DNA from: JAFGIT01 sp016929465 [NCBI: Candidatus Coatesbacteria bacterium]
Lineage (GTDB): Bacteria; B130-G9
DNA: 9,812 nt
Direction: 5' to 3'
NCBI GenBank assembly: GCA_016929465.1
Contig: JAFGIT010000353.1
Span: 1 to 9,812 of the forward strand
Part shown: piece after piece, positions 5,752 to 9,812 of the stretch
Position numbering within the stretch: the first letter of the stretch is position 1
Layout of the letters: the number at the start of each line of letters is the position of its first letter
Made by a program: the position numbers and the translations under genes
The notes under the pieces: model-generated
What the model saw: only the letters and a program-made list of their open reading frames with translations
What the model was told of the DNA's origin: nothing
Database searches by the model: none

Positions 5752-8700
5752 ATGAAATTCGGCTTCGTATTACTACTGGCTTCATTGTTGGGCGTTTTTC
5801 TTTTTGGGATGACCGGACTTTATGCTGCTCCGCTTGGATTTGCCTCATGCAGGTTTGATCCGGCAGTCTCAGGAGAGCCTCATTTCCCCGAAATATTGGT
5901 ATATAGAGATGTCCCAAGCGACGGTGATGTTCATTACATAGCGCAGTTCGGCTCTCCCATATCGAGGGATATGCGGGATTCTCTCCTGAGAACAGGGGCA
6001 CGAATAACTGGGTATGTGCCCGACTTCGCGTTCGCGATTAGTGCTTCCGGGGCACAGATCGCTGCGGTGAAGGAGATTCCTGGGATTGTGTATGTCGGTG
6101 TCTTCCATCCGGCATTTAAATTGCCTCCCGATTTTCAGCCCGAGCGAATTGGGGACTTCCTCTCGTGGGAGGAAGTGGGAGATATAATCGAGGTCAACAT
6201 TCAGGCCTTTCCAGACGCCGAGATCGAGAGTCTGGAGAATGAGATAGAGACAATCCGGGGACATTTTTCGATTGACGGAAGCTGTTGTGGCCATCGCCGG
6301 GCGAGATTCCATGTCTTGATCCCAAGAGAGGAATTCGCAGACACGGTCTATTCGATCGCTCGCATTCAGGATGTCGAGTGGATTGAATACTACAAGCCTC
6401 CCGAGCTATTCAACGATGTTGCGCGTTGGGTCGTGCAATCCTATCAGGATGATTACACGCCGATCTGGGACCATGGTATCAAGGGAGAGAATCAGATCGT
6501 CGGCATAGGGGACACTGGCGTTGACGCGGATATGTGCTTTTTCTACGACGATGAGGAGGGGCTCCCGGACGACAGTGTCAACAATGACCAGAGAAAGATC
6601 ATCGCCTATTATGATCTTGCGGGAAATGGTGACTGGGATGCACACGGTCACGGAACACATACTTCCTGTTCGATAGCAGGCGACAATTCGGCAAATGAGA
6701 ACGCCTATGACGAGAATGACGGAATAGCCTACAATGCGAAGCTAGTCTTCCAGGACATTGGTCGAGGTTCCTCTCTGTCGCTTCCAGACGACCTATATGA
6801 GGATTACTTCCTTCAAGCGTTCGATGCAGGTGCAAAGCTTCATTCGAACAGCTGGGGCTGGAGCTACTGGGATGAATATTCGGTCTATTGCCAGGATTCC
6901 GATGCCTTCATGTGGGATCACAAGGACTTCTTGATCCTGTTCTCGGCAGGCAATGACGGCCCATACGGCTATAGCATAGGTAATCCCGCCTGCGCGAAGA
7001 GCATTCTGACTTCAGGCGCGACGGAGAATGCCTACACATACTATGATCCCGAGAACATGGCGTATTTCAGCAGTCACGGTCCGGTGGCGGACGGCAGGAG
7101 AAAACCGACAGTGAGTGCTCCGGGCTATGAGGTCGACTCCGCCATGTGTGACTACAACATAGGTACTTACAACTGCGACACCTGGAAGAATTCTGGTACC
7201 AGCATGTCCTGCCCGATTCACGCCGGATGCGGCGCGCTTGTTAGGCAGTATTTCGTTGACGGTTTCTATCCCTCGGGTGAGGCTAATGCGTCGGACTCCT
7301 TTATCCCGAGCAATGCCCTATTGAAGGCGGTGCTTGTGAACTGCGCTCAGAATATGACCGGTTATTACACGGACGGTGACATTCCTTCTAACGGGCAAGG
7401 CTGGGGCAGGGTGCGTCTGGATAACACGTTGCACTTCTCAGACGACGACCTACAGCTGATTGTCGTGGACGAGACGACCGGACTCTCGACATCTGAGGAT
7501 ACGATCTTTGAGTATCAGGTGGACGGCTCGAGCAGGTTGGAGGTTACACTCGTTTGGACTGACTATCCGGGTGAGGTCTATTCGAATCCGAGCCTTGTCA
7601 ACGATCTTGACCTAGTCGTATCTGGGCCTTCGGGCACTTTCAAGGGCAGCAACTACGAGAGCGGTCAATCGAAGGAGGGCGGCAGCGCGGACCATCTGAA
7701 TCCCGTCGAATCGGTTCAGATCAACAGCCCTGAGGCCGGGAGCTATACGATTACCGTTACAGGATATAATGTGCCTGAAGGGCCGCAGTCCTTTGCGCTA
7801 GTTGTTATCGGTGCCAGTGAGTTCGTTGGTGGGCCCTGGCCTATGTTCATGCACGACGGAAGTCACACCTGCCAGGGCGAAGGTGACCTGCCCGGATCCG
7901 CCGGGGTGAAGTGGTCCTATCAGGCGGATGGCACAATCAGGTCCTCTGCAATTATTGACGATGATGGAGCAATCTGCTTTGGCAGCGGCGGCGGCAAGCT
8001 GTATTTCCTGGATGAGTATGGCTCGCTGAAGAGCAGCTACAACGCAGGCTCGGCGATAGTATCGACACCGTCGTTCTATTCTGGAGGTGACGTGTTCTTT
8101 GGGGCAGAGAATGGCAAGGTCTATGCGGTTCGCTCGGACGGGACATTGAAGTGGACCTACGACACGGGCTCTTCAATTGCTTCGTCGCCGGTAATCGGCG
8201 ATAGCGGACGGGTATATATTGGTGCTGAGAACGGCAAGCTCTATTCGCTCTCGAACTCCGGTGGGCTCGAATGGAGCCACGTGACGAGCGGCGCCGTAGT
8301 CAGTTCCCCTGCGATTGGCGCGGACGGGCTGATCAGGTTTAGTTCTGGTGATGGGAAACTGAGGGTACTCGATTCGTCCGGAAGTCTCGTCGGGAGCTAT
8401 CAGGCCCCCGATGAGATCAATAGCTCCCCGTCAGTCGCTGAGCAGGGAGTATGCTATTTCGGATGCGACGACGGCTATCTCTACGCTGTAGATTCCGGCG
8501 GTTCCCTCTCATGGTCTAGGTCGATAGGAGCCGCGGCGGGAGCCTGCTCTCCGGCGATCGATGCGGACGGCAACGTCTATATTGGAACGGGAGGGGGCAG
8601 AATCAGCAAGTTCAACTCCTACGGGACATTGCGCTGGTCGTATTCAACGGGGAGCGCCATCTGCGGTGCACCCGCTGTGGGGCAGAATGGGCGCATCTCC

Positions 8701-9812
8701 TTCGGGACCGAAAGCGGCTATCTCTATTGCTTGTCTTCGAGCGGAAGCCTGGTGTGGTCAGCCTACACAGGCTCGGAGATCACGAACTCAGTGACCATCG
8801 GTGAAGGCCTCAACTTCTTTACGGGGCTTTCGAACGGGAAGATGCTCTCGATGACCCGGTCGAACGCAGATCCAAATCTCGAAAATGGTGATGTCAATCC
8901 AGATCGGGGCAATAAGGGCACGACCTTCACATTCACGGTCGATTACTCCGATAGCGACGAGGATGAGCCTGATTTTGTCTATGTCTATATCGACGGTAGC
9001 CCTCACACGATGTCACTCGACTCCGGCAATTCATACGACGGAACCTATAGCTACAGCACCACCCTCTCTGAGGGCGACCACGAATACTACTTCTACTGCG
9101 AGGATGTTTGCGGCGGCATAGGACGCGATCCCGAGTCCGGCACTTACGATGGGCCCTCAGTTAATTATAGCCCGACTCTGACTGACGGTCATGTCACACC
9201 CGAGAGCGGTAAGGAAGATGATACTTTCACGTACTCGGTCTTTTACTATGACTATGAGGAAACCGCACCCATCCAAAAGCTTGTATATATAGACGGTGGA
9301 TCCCACGGAATGACCCTTTATTCGGGCGATGCCGGCAACGGCGAATATCGCTTTGAGACAAGCCTGGGTCAAGGCGGCCACGAGTTTTATTTCTACTTCA
9401 CCGACCAGGACGGTGCGTCGGCACGACTGCCAAAATTTGGCGCCTATGACGGCCCGGATGTAACCGACGACTATGAGCCGGATGACACCTGTGCAGAGTC
9501 GAAATCGCTGCCATCCGATGGATCGAAACAGAACCGCTCAATCCATCCCGCGGAGGATATCGATTGGGCGGAGCTAACTGCAGTCACAGGAGGTCGCTAC
9601 ACGATTGAGACTTCCGAGTTGGACGGATGCAATACTCATCTCTACCTCTATGATGATGACTGTGAGACCCTGATTACCGATGATGACGATAGCGGCGATG
9701 GCTACGGCTCCAAGATCGAATGGAATTGCGGGGCGGGAGGGTCCTACTTCATCAAGGTCATCGATAGCGACGAAGAGGGGACAGGGACCTACAAGCTCTC
9801 GGCGATTGTGAA
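5752..9812 (+). CDS. Large secreted multidomain subtilisin-like (S8, KP-43-type) serine protease, 3' end outside the window
   Basis: Extracytoplasmic serine endopeptidase; 1353 codons are visible with no stop before the window ends. Domain order: signal peptide (about 1-26, h-region FVLLLASLLGVFLFGM); two propeptide-like alpha/beta units (60-124 and 144-220); S8 catalytic domain (about 225-562) with catalytic Asp254 in GIGDTGVD, His300 in HGHGTH, oxyanion Asn401 in SAGNDG and Ser484 in NSGTSMSCP; the C-terminal beta-sandwich of KP-43-like enzymes (about 564-690, marked by VTLVWTDYPG and VNDLDLVV); an eight-unit PQQ/BamB-like propeller (721-1040); two 100-residue Ig-like modules (1045-1237); and a PPC domain (1239 onward) with the acidic DDDDSGDGYG loop. 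Numerous cysteines and an acidic composition fit an exported, calcium-binding protein. Start choice rests on the GGGAG site and the signal peptide. The stop and any anchoring or sorting signal lie beyond the window. The KP-43-type assignment is by motif recall, not search. Confidence 0.95.
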   Translation, partial: MKFGFVLLLASLLGVFLFGMTGLYAAPLGFASCRFDPAVSGEPHFPEILVYRDVPSDGDVHYIAQFGSPISRDMRDSLLRTGARITGYVPDFAFAISASGAQIAAVKEIPGIVYVGVFHPAFKLPPDFQPERIGDFLSWEEVGDIIEVNIQAFPDAEIESLENEIETIRGHFSIDGSCCGHRRARFHVLIPREEFADTVYSIARIQDVEWIEYYKPPELFNDVARWVVQSYQDDYTPIWDHGIKGENQIVGIGDTGVDADMCFFYDDEEGLPDDSVNNDQRKIIAYYDLAGNGDWDAHGHGTHTSCSIAGDNSANENAYDENDGIAYNAKLVFQDIGRGSSLSLPDDLYEDYFLQAFDAGAKLHSNSWGWSYWDEYSVYCQDSDAFMWDHKDFLILFSAGNDGPYGYSIGNPACAKSILTSGATENAYTYYDPENMAYFSSHGPVADGRRKPTVSAPGYEVDSAMCDYNIGTYNCDTWKNSGTSMSCPIHAGCGALVRQYFVDGFYPSGEANASDSFIPSNALLKAVLVNCAQNMTGYYTDGDIPSNGQGWGRVRLDNTLHFSDDDLQLIVVDETTGLSTSEDTIFEYQVDGSSRLEVTLVWTDYPGEVYSNPSLVNDLDLVVSGPSGTFKGSNYESGQSKEGGSADHLNPVESVQINSPEAGSYTITVTGYNVPEGPQSFALVVIGASEFVGGPWPMFMHDGSHTCQGEGDLPGSAGVKWSYQADGTIRSSAIIDDDGAICFGSGGGKLYFLDEYGSLKSSYNAGSAIVSTPSFYSGGDVFFGAENGKVYAVRSDGTLKWTYDTGSSIASSPVIGDSGRVYIGAENGKLYSLSNSGGLEWSHVTSGAVVSSPAIGADGLIRFSSGDGKLRVLDSSGSLVGSYQAPDEINSSPSVAEQGVCYFGCDDGYLYAVDSGGSLSWSRSIGAAAGACSPAIDADGNVYIGTGGGRISKFNSYGTLRWSYSTGSAICGAPAVGQNGRISFGTESGYLYCLSSSGSLVWSAYTGSEITNSVTIGEGLNFFTGLSNGKMLSMTRSNADPNLENGDVNPDRGNKGTTFTFTVDYSDSDEDEPDFVYVYIDGSPHTMSLDSGNSYDGTYSYSTTLSEGDHEYYFYCEDVCGGIGRDPESGTYDGPSVNYSPTLTDGHVTPESGKEDDTFTYSVFYYDYEETAPIQKLVYIDGGSHGMTLYSGDAGNGEYRFETSLGQGGHEFYFYFTDQDGASARLPKFGAYDGPDVTDDYEPDDTCAESKSLPSDGSKQNRSIHPAEDIDWAELTAVTGGRYTIETSELDGCNTHLYLYDDDCETLITDDDDSGDGYGSKIEWNCGAGGSYFIKVIDSDEEGTGTYKLSAIV
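7909..8868 (+). repeat. Eight tandem PQQ-like beta-propeller units within the protease gene
   Basis: Eight consecutive units of 40 residues (one of 41) begin at 7909, 8029, 8149, 8269, 8389, 8509, 8632 and 8752. Each follows the pattern W-S/T-Y, a hydrophobic stretch, SSPAI, DG, VYIG, a small DGKLY strand, then a turn ending in GSL. This is the blade signature of PQQ_2/BamB-type propellers, and eight is the usual blade number for that fold. Unit 8 is the most diverged and unit 2 lacks the tryptophan. The repeat is conserved in protein more than in DNA. Confidence 0.85.
8884..9462 (+). repeat. Two tandem 100-residue Ig-like modules within the protease gene
   Basis: Two copies of an all-beta module align without a gap at a spacing of exactly 300 nt. 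Shared landmarks are P1050/P1150, IDG at 1080/1180, the GHEFYFY-type strand, and YDGP at 1132/1232. Copy 1 carries a cysteine pair (CEDVC) missing from copy 2. Such modules serve as spacers or adhesion domains in secreted proteins. Confidence 0.8.

Noticed and set aside
7909-8868. CRISPR-like or DNA satellite repeat
   Set aside because: The 120-nt periodicity is in frame and conserved at protein level with varied codons, so it reflects propeller blades, not a DNA repeat array.
7909-8868. PQQ-dependent dehydrogenase activity
   Set aside because: The blades resemble structural PQQ_2/BamB repeats; I see no cofactor-binding tryptophan-docking pattern or adjacent cytochrome domain to support redox chemistry.
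5711-9381. Short open frames on both strands inside the protease region
   Set aside because: All lie within the continuous protease frame, which carries catalytic motifs and regular repeats over its whole length.

Overview
The window looks like a chromosomal segment from a bacterium. RNase R and the lipoprotein signal peptidase LspA are bacterial genes. All well-supported starts carry Shine-Dalgarno sequences of the GGAGG type, and the DNA is moderately GC-rich by eye. A very large secreted, acidic, multidomain protease suggests a free-living organism that degrades external protein. I cannot name the phylum; an uncultured or under-sampled lineage would fit.

Left part, + strand (3-3956): a 5'-clipped gene for RNase R (rnr), then 14 nt later a DUF401-family polytopic membrane protein, then after a 100-nt gap lspA. 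lspA most likely starts at a TTG codon directly behind a GGAGGG ribosome site. Middle part, - strand (3906-5449): a TYW1/Taw1-like (COG0731-type) radical SAM enzyme followed 47 nt downstream by a small HPP-family membrane protein, apparently one operon. This operon converges on lspA, and the last 51 nt of lspA overlap the 3' end of the HPP gene on the opposite strand.

Right part: a 302-nt divergent intergenic region (5450-5751), rich in inverted repeats, separates the radical SAM gene from the main object of the window. That object is a single open frame on the + strand from 5752 to beyond the right edge (1353 codons with no stop). In order it encodes a signal peptide, two propeptide-like units, a KP-43-type subtilisin (S8) catalytic domain with an intact Asp/His/Ser triad and oxyanion Asn, the C-terminal beta-sandwich typical of KP-43 proteases, an eight-unit PQQ/BamB-like beta-propeller, two Ig-like modules repeating at exactly 100 residues, and a pre-peptidase C-terminal (PPC) domain where the window ends.

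The left genes are housekeeping (RNA turnover, lipoprotein maturation) plus one unassigned transporter-like protein. The - strand pair joins a putative tRNA-modification-type enzyme to a membrane protein with no obvious functional link. The protease is the least ordinary item, because a subtilase carrying a complete eight-blade propeller downstream of its catalytic domain is an uncommon architecture. I found no rRNA, tRNA, CRISPR array, insertion sequence, integrase or phage gene.
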